This document shows positions 1 to 9,235 of a stretch of DNA of 64,000 nucleotides, in pieces (within the stretch, counting starts at the first letter, position 1; every line of letters starts with the position of its first letter). The translations under genes were made by a program, and so were the position numbers. Origin of the DNA: a bacterium. Its GTDB lineage: Bacteria; Armatimonadota; Zipacnadia; Zipacnadales; UBA11051. Location: the NCBI GenBank assembly GCA_030604405.1, contig JAUVVY010000017.1, positions 1-64,000 on the forward strand, read 5' to 3'. The notes under the pieces were generated by a model. It was given only the letters and a program-made list of their open reading frames with translations, ran no database searches and had not been told where the DNA came from.

Positions 1-2
1 AA

Positions 3-80
3 AAACTGCGAGCTCTAATCAAGATTTACGAAACGACCAACGATATCGACCAAGTCTTTGCTGCCGCCGGCTGTGCATAG
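3..80 (+). CDS. C-terminal end of a gene cut by the left edge
   Basis: An open frame enters from the left edge and ends at TAG 78-80, giving about 25 residues that finish ...VFAAAGCA. The stretch IYETTNDIDQV has the general look of the C-terminus of class V aminotransferases or cysteine desulfurases, where a Tyr-Asn-Thr-x-x-x-Ile-Asp segment is common, but the piece is too short to decide. A repeat block begins directly after the stop. It could equally be a detached gene end like those seen elsewhere in this window. Confidence 0.35.
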   Translation, partial: KLRALIKIYETTNDIDQVFAAAGCA

Positions 81-92
81 AACCTACAAAAT

Positions 93-345
93 TTGCATAA
101 CTACAGTGGAAGCCCGACCCACGGGATTTCTTGGGAGGTGCGGGATCCTCAGGTACGCTGGCCCGACCTAACGAGAGCCCTCACCCCTTTGATTCCCCTC
201 TCCCACAGGGAGAGGAGAGCAGGGCAACAGAGTCGGGCTGGAAGCCCGACCCACGAGATTTCTTGGGAGGCGGGGGTGAGAAGCGGGGCATCGGGCCTGC
301 CGCTTTTTCTGAGGACCAAAGCCAGGTTCAGGTAGGGAAAACTCT
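93..345. repeat. Intergenic repeat block: inverted CTGTAGTTATGCA motif, two A hairpins, one B hairpin
   Basis: The 343 bases between the left-edge gene end and the NHL lipoprotein hold no convincing gene. Bases 93-106 are the reverse complement of a CTGTAGTTATGCA motif that recurs at 11447, 44529 and 56083. Family A hairpins (GGGCTGGAAGCCC core followed by CCACGG/GATTTCTTGG) lie at about 107-140 and 232-270. A family B hairpin (CCCTCTCCC-aca-GGGAGAGG) is at about 197-222. The frames crossing here are repeat translations. Confidence 0.7.
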
Positions 346-423
346 ACACATGATGAAGTGGATGGTGGAAAGATCTGGCTTCGGGTTGGAAAAGATCAGT
401 TGAATCTCACGATGGAAAGGGAG

Positions 424-1404
424 ATGGCAATGAAAAGAGCAATGCCATGGAAGCTGCACTATGGAGTTGTGCTGACGTTGATGGTTGGAATTGCATGTGT
501 ATTGGGATGCGGAAGTGGGGATGCTGCGCCGACTCCCACCGAGGTGTACGCGTATCTGTCGCAGTGGGGCTCCCAAGGCAACAACGACGGACAGTTCAAC
601 ATCATCGGCGGCATCGCGCACATTAGTAACGCGGTGTATGTGAGCGACTCCGTTGGCGGTCTCGCCTCGCGCATTCAGATATTCGACAGCGACGGCGTCT
701 GGCAACTGTCTCACGTGGACTGGAGCCCGGCCCCGTGCCGGGGTGCGACCGGGGGCATAGATGTTGACGGTCTCGGGACTATGTACACCTCGGTGGTGGA
801 CTGCTTCCAGATTCTGTCGGCGAATATCCAGGCGATCATCACCTGGACCAGGAACGACTTTGCGCCGCCACGAGCCCAGTTCAAGCCGACCGACTTTGCC
901 ATTAACTCGCAGGGAAATGTTTACGTCACCGAGGCCGTACTGCTCCATCAGGGGGACGTGTTCGACAATACCGGCAACTATGTCACCAAGTGGGGCAATC
1001 AGGGGAGCGGCGACGGCCAGTTCGAATTCCCCTGGGGCGTAGCCGTAGGGCCAAACGACCACGTGTACGTGGCGGATATGCTCAACCACCGGGTGCAGAA
1101 GTTCGATTCGAACGGCACCTTCATCACCAAGTGGGGCTCTCAGGGAGCCAGTAACGGGCAGTTCAGCTCGCCGCGAGGGGTGGATGTGGACGGCAACGGC
1201 AATGTCTATGTCGCTGACTCGATAAACCACCGCGTGCAGAAATTTGATTCCAACGGCACCTTTATCGCCGTCTGGGGTTCCGCAGGAAACGGCAACGGGG
1301 AGTTCAGTTTTCCCACCGACGTCGCAGTGAGCGACGACGGCACGGTCGTTTACGTCGTTGACTCCTTAAACTACCGGGTCCAGAAATTCGAGTTGACGCC
1401 CTAA
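424..1404 (+). CDS. NHL-repeat beta-propeller lipoprotein
   Basis: Predicted exported beta-propeller protein of 326 residues. An upstream ATG at 358 is open, but ATG 424 (or 430) follows a GGAAAGGGAG ribosome site and starts a basic, hydrophobic signal peptide ending in a lipobox (VLGC, Cys about residue 29), so anchoring to a membrane surface is likely. Residues 165-326 carry at least three NHL repeats of the form WG..G..(D/N)GQF..P.G(V/I)AV......YVAD..N.RVQKF. NHL propellers bind proteins, sugars or RNA; the ligand here cannot be told. It stands alone, with repeat DNA on both sides. Confidence 0.85.
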   Translation: MAMKRAMPWKLHYGVVLTLMVGIACVLGCGSGDAAPTPTEVYAYLSQWGSQGNNDGQFNIIGGIAHISNAVYVSDSVGGLASRIQIFDSDGVWQLSHVDWSPAPCRGATGGIDVDGLGTMYTSVVDCFQILSANIQAIITWTRNDFAPPRAQFKPTDFAINSQGNVYVTEAVLLHQGDVFDNTGNYVTKWGNQGSGDGQFEFPWGVAVGPNDHVYVADMLNHRVQKFDSNGTFITKWGSQGASNGQFSSPRGVDVDGNGNVYVADSINHRVQKFDSNGTFIAVWGSAGNGNGEFSFPTDVAVSDDGTVVYVVDSLNYRVQKFELTP

Positions 1405-1424
1405 CGGAGATGGTGAGGAGTCGA

Positions 1425-1605
1425 CAGAGTCGGGCTGGAAGCCCGACCCACGGGCTTTTTTTGGATGCCCGTGCCACGCGGGCCCACAGGCTGGAAAGCC
1501 CCGCCTTCGCTGAAGCTCCCGCCTCCGCCAAGGCTCCCGCCGTCGCTAAAGCTATGGCGGACGAGATGGCGGACAGGACGGCGGGCAAGCCTGTGCCACG
1601 AAAAA
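1425..1605. repeat. Repeat block: family A hairpin followed by family E block
   Basis: Directly after the NHL gene lies a family A hairpin (1428-1450, GTCGGGCTGGAAGCCCGAC) followed by a T-run (GGCTTTTTTTGG) that could end transcription of the NHL gene. It is followed by a family E block (CCCCGCC..TCGCTGAAGC ... GCGGACGAGATGGCGG) that recurs at about 4505, 31969 and 46210. Open frames across this block in both directions are low-complexity shadows. Confidence 0.65.
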
Positions 1606-1626
1606 GTAGATGAGTGGCCCCGACCT

Positions 1627-1944
1627 CTAGTTGCGCTTCTTCGATGAGAATATTACGATCTCCCTGGATCGCATCTGATAGACGCCAGGGATGTTGGCCG
1701 GGTCCGCTTTGTCCTTGTCATCCAGCGTGCGGTTACGAGGCTTGGGATGAGAGCCGTTCATCGCCGGCAGCCAGCCCGGAGCCTGGCCCCACGTGTCATA
1801 GGCGGGAGTGACCATAGCAGGCATGAAATAGCTCTTGCTGACCACATTCTTGTAGCCGGATGCGGCATTCTCCGCATGCACGGCAGCACAAAGTCCAAAC
1901 AACAGTACGCAGATAATCAGCATGATGCCAAAGTGTCTCGTCAT
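1627..1944 (-). CDS. Small secreted protein of unknown function
   Basis: A 105-residue protein starting at ATG 1944 behind a strong GGAGGA ribosome site. Residues 1-24 are a classic signal peptide (hydrophobic core IMLIICVLLFGLCAA, cleavage after VHA). The mature part has about 80 polar residues with no cysteine and no recognised domain. A YDTWGQAPGWLPAM stretch suggests surface-exposed aromatic residues. Its stop is 322 bases downstream of the Gfo/Idh/MocA start on the same strand, but its own start lies just after that gene's end (1979), so the two could share a transcript. Function unknown. Confidence 0.65.
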   Translation of the reverse strand: MTRHFGIMLIICVLLFGLCAAVHAENAASGYKNVVSKSYFMPAMVTPAYDTWGQAPGWLPAMNGSHPKPRNRTLDDKDKADPANIPGVYQMRSREIVIFSSKKRN

Positions 1945-1978
1945 AGCGTTTCCTCCATTATTCTGTCATCCGGCCTCT

Positions 1979-3046
1979 TCACAGTTCGACGATGCCGCCG
2001 GTTTCCACGCTCTCGTGAACAGCACAAGCTAGCTTCGTCGCCTGCAAACCGTCGTAGCCCGCTGGGTAATCGCCGATGTCTTCAAGGCTGCCGCCGTCAA
2101 GCAGCACATTAACATTATGCGCGAAATCGGCGATGGAGTCCATGCCGTAACCTTCCCAGATCTCGCGGCCCTGCTTGTCGGTGCGCTGGCGCAGGAAGCT
2201 CTCGTTGTGCGTCATCATGCCCTCGTCCACGCAGCAGGTGATAGTGCCCCGGTCCTGGCTGTCACACTCCAGCAGGCCCCTGGTGCCGACCAGCCGGATG
2301 CCCTGATTCACAATGGCCTCGAACTCGTAAGGGAGAATCCAGGAAGTGTCAAAAGCGACGGTTGAGCCGTTGTCGAACTCGACCTTTGCCGAGATCGAGT
2401 CATAGCTGTCAATGCCGAATTCGAGCAGGCACTTTTTGACGCCGGTGGCCCACACGCGGACCGGCTCGGTCTCCATCACGTAGCGGGTCAGGTCATAGAG
2501 GTGGATGCCCAGAAACCACGCTGGTGAGGAGTTCTGCGCCCACTCCGCGAACCAGTCTTTGGGCACCTCGATGCGGTCCTCCATGTACGCGTATCCGTAC
2601 TCGATCTCGCCGAGGTCGCCGGCGCCAAGCTTCTGCTTCATCGCGATGTGGTACTCGTCATAGCGCTTGTGGAAGTCCACCATCAGCAGGACATCGTTGG
2701 CCTCGGCGGCGTCAATCATCTGCTGGCAGCCATCAACGGTGACATCCAGCGGCTTCTCAGATAGTACATGCACGCCGGCCTCGGCGGATTTGATGGCAAT
2801 CTCGCGGTGAAAGGGGTCGGGAGTTACCACCGTGACCGCGTCGAGATTCTGCTCTGCCAGCATCTCTTCGTAGTCGGTGTAGGGGGCAAAGTCGAACTCC
2901 TGGTTGCGCTCCTGCAGCAGCTCTTCGTTGATATCCGCTGCGGCCACCAGTTGCGCCACTCCAATGTAGCCAAGCTGGCGGAAACAGCGGAGATGGTTGA
3001 TTCCAAACGTTCCAACTCCGATTACACCGACGCGACACTGTGCCAT
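1979..3046 (-). CDS. Gfo/Idh/MocA family NAD(P)-dependent oxidoreductase
   Basis: A 355-residue cytosolic oxidoreductase of the glucose-fructose oxidoreductase/inositol dehydrogenase family. The N-terminus has the Rossmann dinucleotide motif VGVIGVGTFG (residues 6-15), then the family signature SEKPLDV with the conserved Lys (about residue 97), and a C-terminal alpha/beta substrate domain (GFO_IDH_MocA_C) from about residue 125. Length is normal. Start ATG 3046 follows GGAGG. These enzymes oxidise or epimerise sugars and cyclitols; substrate cannot be read from sequence. A second, distant family member is at 26394-27380. Confidence 0.9.
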   Translation of the reverse strand: MAQCRVGVIGVGTFGINHLRCFRQLGYIGVAQLVAAADINEELLQERNQEFDFAPYTDYEEMLAEQNLDAVTVVTPDPFHREIAIKSAEAGVHVLSEKPLDVTVDGCQQMIDAAEANDVLLMVDFHKRYDEYHIAMKQKLGAGDLGEIEYGYAYMEDRIEVPKDWFAEWAQNSSPAWFLGIHLYDLTRYVMETEPVRVWATGVKKCLLEFGIDSYDSISAKVEFDNGSTVAFDTSWILPYEFEAIVNQGIRLVGTRGLLECDSQDRGTITCCVDEGMMTHNESFLRQRTDKQGREIWEGYGMDSIADFAHNVNVLLDGGSLEDIGDYPAGYDGLQATKLACAVHESVETGGIVEL

Positions 3047-3156
3047 TTTCAGGCCTCCAATATCTGAATCTTGGTGTCGGGCTGGAAGCCCGACCTACGC
3101 GGGAAATGGAACTGCCAAAGCCCTGCCGGCGCGGCTGTCCGCTGCTTATCATTCTG

Positions 3157-4401
3157 CTATGCGCACCAGCGGGACAGGGCCAGTGCCAGGGCCTTAGCGC
3201 CGACGATGACCTGCTGCCACTCGACCTTCTCGCCAGCGGCGTGGGCATCTGCAATGGTGCCGGGGCCATAAACCATCGCCGTCAGACCAGCCAGCTTGGC
3301 GTATAGACGGGCATCACAACTCACGTTCCAGCCGAATATCTCCGAATCAATACCACATTCTATTGCCGCCTGGTTCAGCCCCGTGACCAGCGGGTGATTG
3401 GGATCGCTCTCGTAAGCGTCGTTGTGGAGCTTGTCGAAAGTGAGCTTGTAATGCGACTTGAGCCATTCGTCGTCGGTCTGCAGGATGGCGTCTTCAAGCT
3501 CCTGCCTAATCTGCGGCATCTGCTTGTTCGGCAAGAAGCCTACGCCGCCCTCTATGGTGCACTCGTCCGGCACCATCGAGGGCCAGTTGCCAGCATCAAT
3601 CATGCCAATACATACCTGGACCGGGGCCTCGTAGCGCTCGAACAGCGGATAGTTCTGGCTGTCGGCAATTAGCTCTTTTTCGTATTCGAGGATATGCGAG
3701 ATGGCCTCCATCATCTTCTCGATGGCATTCTCGCCTTCATTGCGGCGGCCCATGTGCAACGATTTGCCGTAAGTGATGAGCTTGAACCAGATTGCGCCGC
3801 GGTTGGCAGGGAAAACATTGAGCAGCGAGCCCTCACCGATTATCACCGCGTCAGCAGTGCAGCCCTGGCGGATGAGTGCCAGCGCTCCATTGCCCCCGGG
3901 CTCCTCTTCGATGACAAACTGCGTCTCGATGCGTCCGCCGGGGTTAAAGCCGAGGTCTTTGAGTGCAGCGAGCGCCAGAAGCATCATGACGATCTGGCCC
4001 TTGTCATCAGTAGCGCCGCGGCCATATACATACTCGCCGTCAAATCGCGGGGTGAAAGCCTCCTGCCACTCGCCGCCGGGGATGACGTCAACGTGGGATT
4101 GGATGATCGCGCTGTTGCCCTCATCGCGGCCCCATTGGGCCACGAGGTTGTAGCGGCCTTCGTACGACGTTTCGTTTTCGTTGTGGCTGTACTCAGGGTC
4201 GTCCATGAGGCTGTCAGGGATCTCGCGAAACTCGGGCGACAGGCCGATGTCAGTCATCACCTGCCTGGTGTACTCCTGCATCTCCATCTCATTGCCCTGC
4301 ACGCTCTCGAATTCGATCATCTCCTGCAGCCACCGCAGGCCCTTGTCGTTGAGAGCGTCCACAGCGGAGCTGACCTGTTTGCAGCCCAGCGCTTCAGGCA
4401 T
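3157..4401 (-). CDS. M20 family metallo-deacylase/peptidase (ArgE/DapE type)
   Basis: A 414-residue zinc-dependent amidohydrolase of the M20 family (ArgE/DapE/ACY1 group), which removes acyl groups from amino acids or cleaves peptides. Metal and catalytic motifs are in order: SHVDVIP (His and Asp), YGRGATDDKGQ (bridging Asp), EEEPGGNGA (catalytic Glu pair), and a late His in the DAHAAGEKVEW segment. A dimerisation domain lies in between. Start ATG 4401 follows GGAGTG. The exact substrate is open; the neighbouring alr and thrB genes hint at amino-acid metabolism but are separated by repeats. Confidence 0.88.
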   Translation of the reverse strand: MPEALGCKQVSSAVDALNDKGLRWLQEMIEFESVQGNEMEMQEYTRQVMTDIGLSPEFREIPDSLMDDPEYSHNENETSYEGRYNLVAQWGRDEGNSAIIQSHVDVIPGGEWQEAFTPRFDGEYVYGRGATDDKGQIVMMLLALAALKDLGFNPGGRIETQFVIEEEPGGNGALALIRQGCTADAVIIGEGSLLNVFPANRGAIWFKLITYGKSLHMGRRNEGENAIEKMMEAISHILEYEKELIADSQNYPLFERYEAPVQVCIGMIDAGNWPSMVPDECTIEGGVGFLPNKQMPQIRQELEDAILQTDDEWLKSHYKLTFDKLHNDAYESDPNHPLVTGLNQAAIECGIDSEIFGWNVSCDARLYAKLAGLTAMVYGPGTIADAHAAGEKVEWQQVIVGAKALALALSRWCA

Positions 4402-4464
4402 CGCAATTCACTCCGGTTTCTATTGGTAGTAATTATTGGTATGTGTAAGTTCTTTGCAGGGTAA

Positions 4465-4636
4465 GGGGAATCCTGCACGAGGCAAGATAGGATCGGGATT
4501 TGTGCAAAGCCCCGCCTTCGCTAAAGCTTTGGCGGGCAAGCTTGTGCCACGCGATTATGTTTGGGCTCACAGGCTGCAAGACCTGTGCCACGCGACTATG
4601 TTTGGAAAACCCGACCTACGCGTTTGTGGATTATTC
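4465..4636. repeat. Family E repeat and related short repeats
   Basis: Between thrB and the M20 gene lies a block with CCCCGCCTTCGCTAAAGC (about 4508-4526), two copies of a GTGCCACGCGA(C/T)TATG unit (4547-4560 and 4586-4599), and a tail GTTTGTGGATTATTCGGG that recurs near 30545, 49647 and 54426. No gene is evident. Repeat units with this TTATTCGGG tail always occur beside a gene end. Confidence 0.6.
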
Positions 4637-4639
4637 GGG

Positions 4640-5551
4640 TCAGGTCAGTATCTTAACACCATGGCTGTCGAGCGACAGAATCATGCCCGTCCAGTTCTTG
4701 CCGGTGCGCGGACCGGCTTGCAGCATCGCCGCCTGCACGCGCTGTGAGTTGTCGTGCTCGGCCAGAGCGACGATCGTAGGGCCGGAGCCGCTGAGCGCCG
4801 CACCCCTGGCACCGGCCTCTATCGCCGCCTGAATCAGCTCATCCATCCCGGGCACCAGATGCGCGCGGTAAGGCTGATGCAAGCGGTCGCGCATGGCGTC
4901 GGCAAGGCCGTCGTACTGGCCGCTGGCAAGCATCGCCACTACCGCCGCCGCCTGTCCGGTGTTGAATACCGCGTTGCACATCGGCACCTGGTCGGGCAGC
5001 ACATCGCGCGCATGTTGAGTGTTGACCTGGAAATCCGGGATGGCCAGGACCGCGACGAGGCCCTCCGGCGCATCCAACGCCACGGCAGCCTTGGTCCCGT
5101 CATGCTGCTCAAAACAGACAGTCAGCCCGCCGAAGAGCGCGGGAGCAACATTGTCGGGATGGCCCTCCATCTCGACAGCAAGCCTCAGGGCTTCCTGGCG
5201 GTCAAGCGGGTAGTCAAGGGCCTGGCTTGCGGCGATGATTCCGGCTACGATGGCGGCGGAGCTGCTGCCCAGGCCGCGAGCGAGAGGGATGCTGTTTTGC
5301 TGGCACAGATGCCAGTGGCCGCTGTAGCCGGCCTCTTCAGCGAGGCGCTGGGCCGCACAGTAGCACAGATTCGTTTCATCCGTGGGGAGCTCGCCGGCTC
5401 CCTGGCCGGTTACCTCAACGCGTGGACCGGACGCCGGCTGTAGCTCCACGGTATTGTGCAGGGCCAGGGCGATGCCGAGAGAGTCAAAGCCCGGCCCCAA
5501 ATTGGCCGTGGTCGCGGGTGCCTGTACCTTCGCGAAACGCTCAGTTTGCAT
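4640..5551 (-). CDS. thrB: Homoserine kinase
   Basis: A 303-residue GHMP-superfamily kinase that phosphorylates homoserine with ATP, the step before threonine synthase. The N-terminus KVQAPATTANLGPGFDSLG is diagnostic for homoserine kinase, and the GHMP phosphate loop PLARGLGSSSAAIVAG lies near residues 90-105. The C-terminal GAALSGSGPTIVA motif completes the family signature. Length matches. Start ATG 5551 follows AGGAG. It begins 8 bases after the end of alr on the same strand, so the two are almost certainly cotranscribed. Confidence 0.95.
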   Translation of the reverse strand: MQTERFAKVQAPATTANLGPGFDSLGIALALHNTVELQPASGPRVEVTGQGAGELPTDETNLCYCAAQRLAEEAGYSGHWHLCQQNSIPLARGLGSSSAAIVAGIIAASQALDYPLDRQEALRLAVEMEGHPDNVAPALFGGLTVCFEQHDGTKAAVALDAPEGLVAVLAIPDFQVNTQHARDVLPDQVPMCNAVFNTGQAAAVVAMLASGQYDGLADAMRDRLHQPYRAHLVPGMDELIQAAIEAGARGAALSGSGPTIVALAEHDNSQRVQAAMLQAGPRTGKNWTGMILSLDSHGVKILT

Positions 5552-5559
5552 AAGGCAGC

Positions 5560-6672
5560 TTACTCCTGATATATTCGAGGCAGCCTCTTGCCCATGCAGG
5601 AGAAGGTCTCCTCGGGAATGGTGCCAGCGCGGCGGGCCAACTCGTCAACAGTGATCTGTTCTCCGCCTTGCCGACCCATCAGTACAACTTCGTCGCCGGG
5701 CTTGCAGTCAGCCTCCTGGCCGACGGATACGACCGTCACATCCATGGACACGCGCCCGAGCATTGGCCGCCTCCGCCCGCGGATGATGACATCGGCGTTG
5801 TTGGAAAGATGCCGCGAATAGCCGTCCGCATAGCCGACCGGCACTATGCCGATATGTTGGAGTTGCTTGACTTCGTAGGTGCAGCCATAGCCGATCTTGT
5901 CGCCTGGCACAACGCGCTTGACTAGCGCCAGTCGCGCCTTCAGCGTCATCGGCTGTTTCAGTGGCGGCCGCTGGTCACCGGTGACCGCTTCGACTGCGCC
6001 GTAGAGACTGATGCCGGGCCGCACCATGTTGAAAGGCTTGTCGTGGTATAACAGCAATGCGGCGCTGGCGGCCATGTGCCGCCACTTGAAAGGGCCAAGT
6101 ATCTGCTCGGCGACACTGACGGCCTGGCGGAAATTGTCAATCTGAAAAGCCGAGAATTCGGGGTTCAGCCCGGCATCAGCAAAGTGCGAGAAGATGCCCT
6201 CGAAGTCGAGATTGTGCAGGTCCCTGACCTGCCGGCAAAAGTCGGCGATCTGATCGTGACGCACGCCCATCGGGCACATGCCGGTGTCAATCTTGATGTG
6301 AACCGGCAGCGGCTGATTAGCGGCGGCCTGGGAAAAGGCGTGGGCCTCGGCGGGGCTCATGACAGCGGGAGTGAGGTCTGCGGCCACAATCTCCCTGGCC
6401 CGCTGTGGCGCACTGCATCCAAGAATCAACATCCTGCCGCGTACGCCCACGCCGCGCAGCTCCAAACCCTCGTCAACAGTCGCCACCCCGAACCATCCGG
6501 CTCCGGCCTTCTCCAACTCCTGGGTCACCGGCACCGCACCATGACCATAGGCATCGGCTTTGACCACCGGCATTACCGTCGTATGGCCGCCAACACGTTC
6601 CTCTATTATATGGAAGTTGTGGATTATCGCGCCGATGTCAATCTCTAGCCAGGCACGGTCGCGTTTGCTCAT
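5560..6672 (-). CDS. alr: Alanine racemase
   Basis: A PLP enzyme that converts L- to D-alanine for peptidoglycan. The open frame reaches 6810, but the first 46 residues look non-coding; the start ATG 6672 gives MSKRDRAWLEIDIGAIIHN, the usual N-terminus, and 370 residues, the usual length. The PLP lysine sits in VVKADAYGHGA (about residue 38), the phosphate-binding region follows in GISLYGA, and the second catalytic base Tyr is in KIGYGCTYEVKQ. Its stop is 8 bases before the thrB start, forming a two-gene operon. Confidence 0.95.
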   Translation of the reverse strand: MSKRDRAWLEIDIGAIIHNFHIIEERVGGHTTVMPVVKADAYGHGAVPVTQELEKAGAGWFGVATVDEGLELRGVGVRGRMLILGCSAPQRAREIVAADLTPAVMSPAEAHAFSQAAANQPLPVHIKIDTGMCPMGVRHDQIADFCRQVRDLHNLDFEGIFSHFADAGLNPEFSAFQIDNFRQAVSVAEQILGPFKWRHMAASAALLLYHDKPFNMVRPGISLYGAVEAVTGDQRPPLKQPMTLKARLALVKRVVPGDKIGYGCTYEVKQLQHIGIVPVGYADGYSRHLSNNADVIIRGRRRPMLGRVSMDVTVVSVGQEADCKPGDEVVLMGRQGGEQITVDELARRAGTIPEETFSCMGKRLPRIYQE

Positions 6673-6782
6673 GTCAAAGCGCTCTCTGGGTCCAGGGGAT
6701 ATGCGGCATATCGGGTGACCAAACTGCGGATGAATTGTAATGGGCGTAGTGCGGCAAGTCAAGCTTGGGCAGAGGAGCAGCG

Positions 6783-7892
6783 TCAGCGGGCCTCGACTTC
6801 GGTTACCCACATGTAACCGGGGGCGTTGTCGGAGCCGGCCCGCGCGCCCTGATAAACGCGGATGCGGTCAAGCTCGATTGGCTCGAACTTGAAGGTGGTG
6901 ATGCAATTGTCGCCGCTGCCATCTATTCGCTTGGCATCCAGCTTGACCCAGTCCTCGCCCTCGGGGATCCGCACATCAGTCTCGCGGGGAAGATGATGCC
7001 TCCCCCGGTACAGGGTCCAGAAAACGACCAGCTCGCCGATGGTTCGGGTCTGGCCGAAGCGGATTTCGAGCCAGTGCTCGGCCGAGCTGTCGGCCGAGGC
7101 CCATGAGACATCGTTCAAACGGCCCGGCCCGGGAGGGTAGGCGACCCCGTCATTGAGCGATGTCAGCGATTCGTAATTCGAAAGACAACTGTCCGCCGCT
7201 AAAGTCGCGCCCTGGGCCGCCAGAGCGTAGTTGGTGGCATCGAAGACGTCAAAGCGCACCACGGCTGTCAGCGTGTTCGGTAGCGGAGCCTCGTCGCTGA
7301 CGGACATCTCCACCTTGTGCTTGCCATAACTGAGGTCTGCGGTCAGGACGTAAATGCGCGCCTGGCGCAGACTGATTACGGAAAAAGGCATGTGGCTGGC
7401 ATCAACCGGCTGGTTGTTGATCTTGGCGCTGATCGAGTGCAAGTCAAGCGGGTTCTCGCGCTCGGCCACACCGAAAGCGATCGTTTGCGGGGGGTTTGGG
7501 AACTCGCCGATGTGCTGATCAGTGGATAGAGGCAAGGGGTTGCCATCAACCTTCACGCCCAGAAGTAGCGGCGGCTTGGTGTCATTGAGGTCAATGTGCG
7601 GGCGCGGATTGATGAGGAAGTACATCCGACTCGACCCCGTCTTTTCGGGGTTGAGCTGCAGGACTATCATGCCATCCTGGTGCTCGAAATCCGCTGGACC
7701 CCAATGTCCCTGAGCATCCCTGGTGAATATGCGCAGTTCGCCTGCGGTGTCTGGCGCTGCGACGGCCACCCGGGCCGGCAGTTGACAACTGGCGCTGATT
7801 AGGGTCTCGGCCCGTATGGGCGATGCAAACAGGGCACAAACGAGCAGCGCCGCGACTACGCAGGCATCGGCCACGGCTTTGAACAAGCGCAT
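6783..7892 (-). CDS. Secreted discoidin-like (F5/8 type C) protein, paralogue 1
   Basis: A 369-residue exported protein. Residues 1-28 are a signal peptide ending SPIRA. The N-terminal part is a beta-rich domain, the middle is another beta-sandwich-like stretch, and residues about 235-369 match a discoidin/F5-8 type C carbohydrate-binding fold (DVSWASAD...HWLEIRFGQTRTIGELVVFW ... RIRVYQG). It is preceded by an AGGAGG site and lies 49 bases after its paralogue on the same strand, so the two are likely one transcript. A role in binding polysaccharide or surface glycans is inferred. Confidence 0.8.
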   Translation of the reverse strand: MRLFKAVADACVVAALLVCALFASPIRAETLISASCQLPARVAVAAPDTAGELRIFTRDAQGHWGPADFEHQDGMIVLQLNPEKTGSSRMYFLINPRPHIDLNDTKPPLLLGVKVDGNPLPLSTDQHIGEFPNPPQTIAFGVAERENPLDLHSISAKINNQPVDASHMPFSVISLRQARIYVLTADLSYGKHKVEMSVSDEAPLPNTLTAVVRFDVFDATNYALAAQGATLAADSCLSNYESLTSLNDGVAYPPGPGRLNDVSWASADSSAEHWLEIRFGQTRTIGELVVFWTLYRGRHHLPRETDVRIPEGEDWVKLDAKRIDGSGDNCITTFKFEPIELDRIRVYQGARAGSDNAPGYMWVTEVEAR

Positions 7893-7941
7893 CTTTGTCG
7901 TCCTCCTGTATCAGCGAGGCGTGACTAACAAGGGTCGGCGT

Positions 7942-9039
7942 TTAGCGTGCCTCGATCTCGGCCAGCCACATCAGGTCAGGGCGGCCGGCAGCGCCGCCAC
8001 CGGAATGTTGAAAGACGCGGAACTTGTCTGTCTTCACCGGCGCAAAGCGGAAAGTGGTGCAACGGCTGACGGGATGCTCGTCCTCAGGGGAGGAGTAGAT
8101 GGCACGCCAGTCGCCATCCTCTGGGACCTGGATTTCAATCTTCCGGCTGGTATGATAGGCGCCACCGTAGTACGCCCAATAGACCGTGACTTCCTTTATG
8201 CTCTTCGGCTCAGGGAGGGTCACCTCAACCCAGTGATCGCCAGGACCCTCGGCCGAAGCCCACGACACGTCATTTTGGCAGTGAACGCCGGTTAAGTCCT
8301 TGAAGCCGTCATTGAGCGGCTCAAGGATCTCGTAGTTCGGGAAGCAGCTATCAGTCCGCATCTTGATGTCGGCCAGCGCCGCGAGCAGGAAATTGGTGGT
8401 GTCCACATAGTCAAAGGCGACGACGACCTGCAGCGCGTTGACCTGCGGCGAGGCGTCGGGGATGGAAACAATGGCCCGGTGCCTGCCATACTCGATGTTG
8501 CGCAGCCGCACGCTGACCGTAGCTTTGCTCGGCTCTGTGGACTGGATATTGATGTCCTTTTCACGCACAGTCAGTTCGTCCAACTTAGCGCGGACGGAAG
8601 TAAGGTCAAGCGCGTTCTCGGCATCGGCCACCTCGATGCGAATCAGGCGAGGAGCTCTGTTGGAAAGGCCGAGATGGACGACGCTTTCGGTCGGCAGTTG
8701 CCTGGCGTCCACCTTAAGGCCGGTCAGAGCCGGCGGGTTGCTGTCATAGATGTCAAGGTCTCGAGGCGGGTTGAGCAGCAGCATTATGTCCGAACCGCCC
8801 AACTTCGCAGGCTGCAGATGGAAAATGATGCGGCCGTCCTGCAGCTCATACTGGGCCGGCTGCCACTGACCCTTGCCGGCCTTGATGAAGACGCGAAACG
8901 GTTCGGCCTGCTGCACGAGAGGCATGACAAGATGGGCCGGCACATTACAGATAGCACGGACGGTCGCTGCACAAGCCGACATGCTACAAAGCATGACACC
9001 CACGCAGAGTCCGAAGCTCAACATCCTTGTCAATCGCAT
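7942..9039 (-). CDS. Secreted discoidin-like (F5/8 type C) protein, paralogue 2
   Basis: A 365-residue exported paralogue of the following gene with the same domain order: signal peptide (MLSFGLCVGVMLCSMSACA, possibly a lipobox at SAC), an N-terminal beta domain, and a C-terminal F5/8 type C domain (NDVSWASAEGPGDHWVEVTL ... FRVFQHSGG). The frame extends to 9246, but ATG 9039 follows a strong AGGAAGGA site and begins the signal peptide. It overlaps nothing; the divergent hydrolase starts at 9236, so the 200 bases between hold both promoters. Confidence 0.8.
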   Translation of the reverse strand: MRLTRMLSFGLCVGVMLCSMSACAATVRAICNVPAHLVMPLVQQAEPFRVFIKAGKGQWQPAQYELQDGRIIFHLQPAKLGGSDIMLLLNPPRDLDIYDSNPPALTGLKVDARQLPTESVVHLGLSNRAPRLIRIEVADAENALDLTSVRAKLDELTVREKDINIQSTEPSKATVSVRLRNIEYGRHRAIVSIPDASPQVNALQVVVAFDYVDTTNFLLAALADIKMRTDSCFPNYEILEPLNDGFKDLTGVHCQNDVSWASAEGPGDHWVEVTLPEPKSIKEVTVYWAYYGGAYHTSRKIEIQVPEDGDWRAIYSSPEDEHPVSRCTTFRFAPVKTDKFRVFQHSGGGAAGRPDLMWLAEIEAR

Positions 9040-9235
9040 CGCTGGCAATCCTTCCTCAGTACGGTGGTAGCAGACAACGATGCAATATTCCGCTCGCAAC
9101 CCCTGGTCACCTGCTTTTGTGAGACACAAATAGGAGCCGCGCTGTTCGAGGGGCGTGCAGGATTTTCGCCGGCAGTGTAGTAAAGTATAATGGAGGCTGG
9201 CGGGCAAACCTGAGAATATGCTGGATGGGAGAATA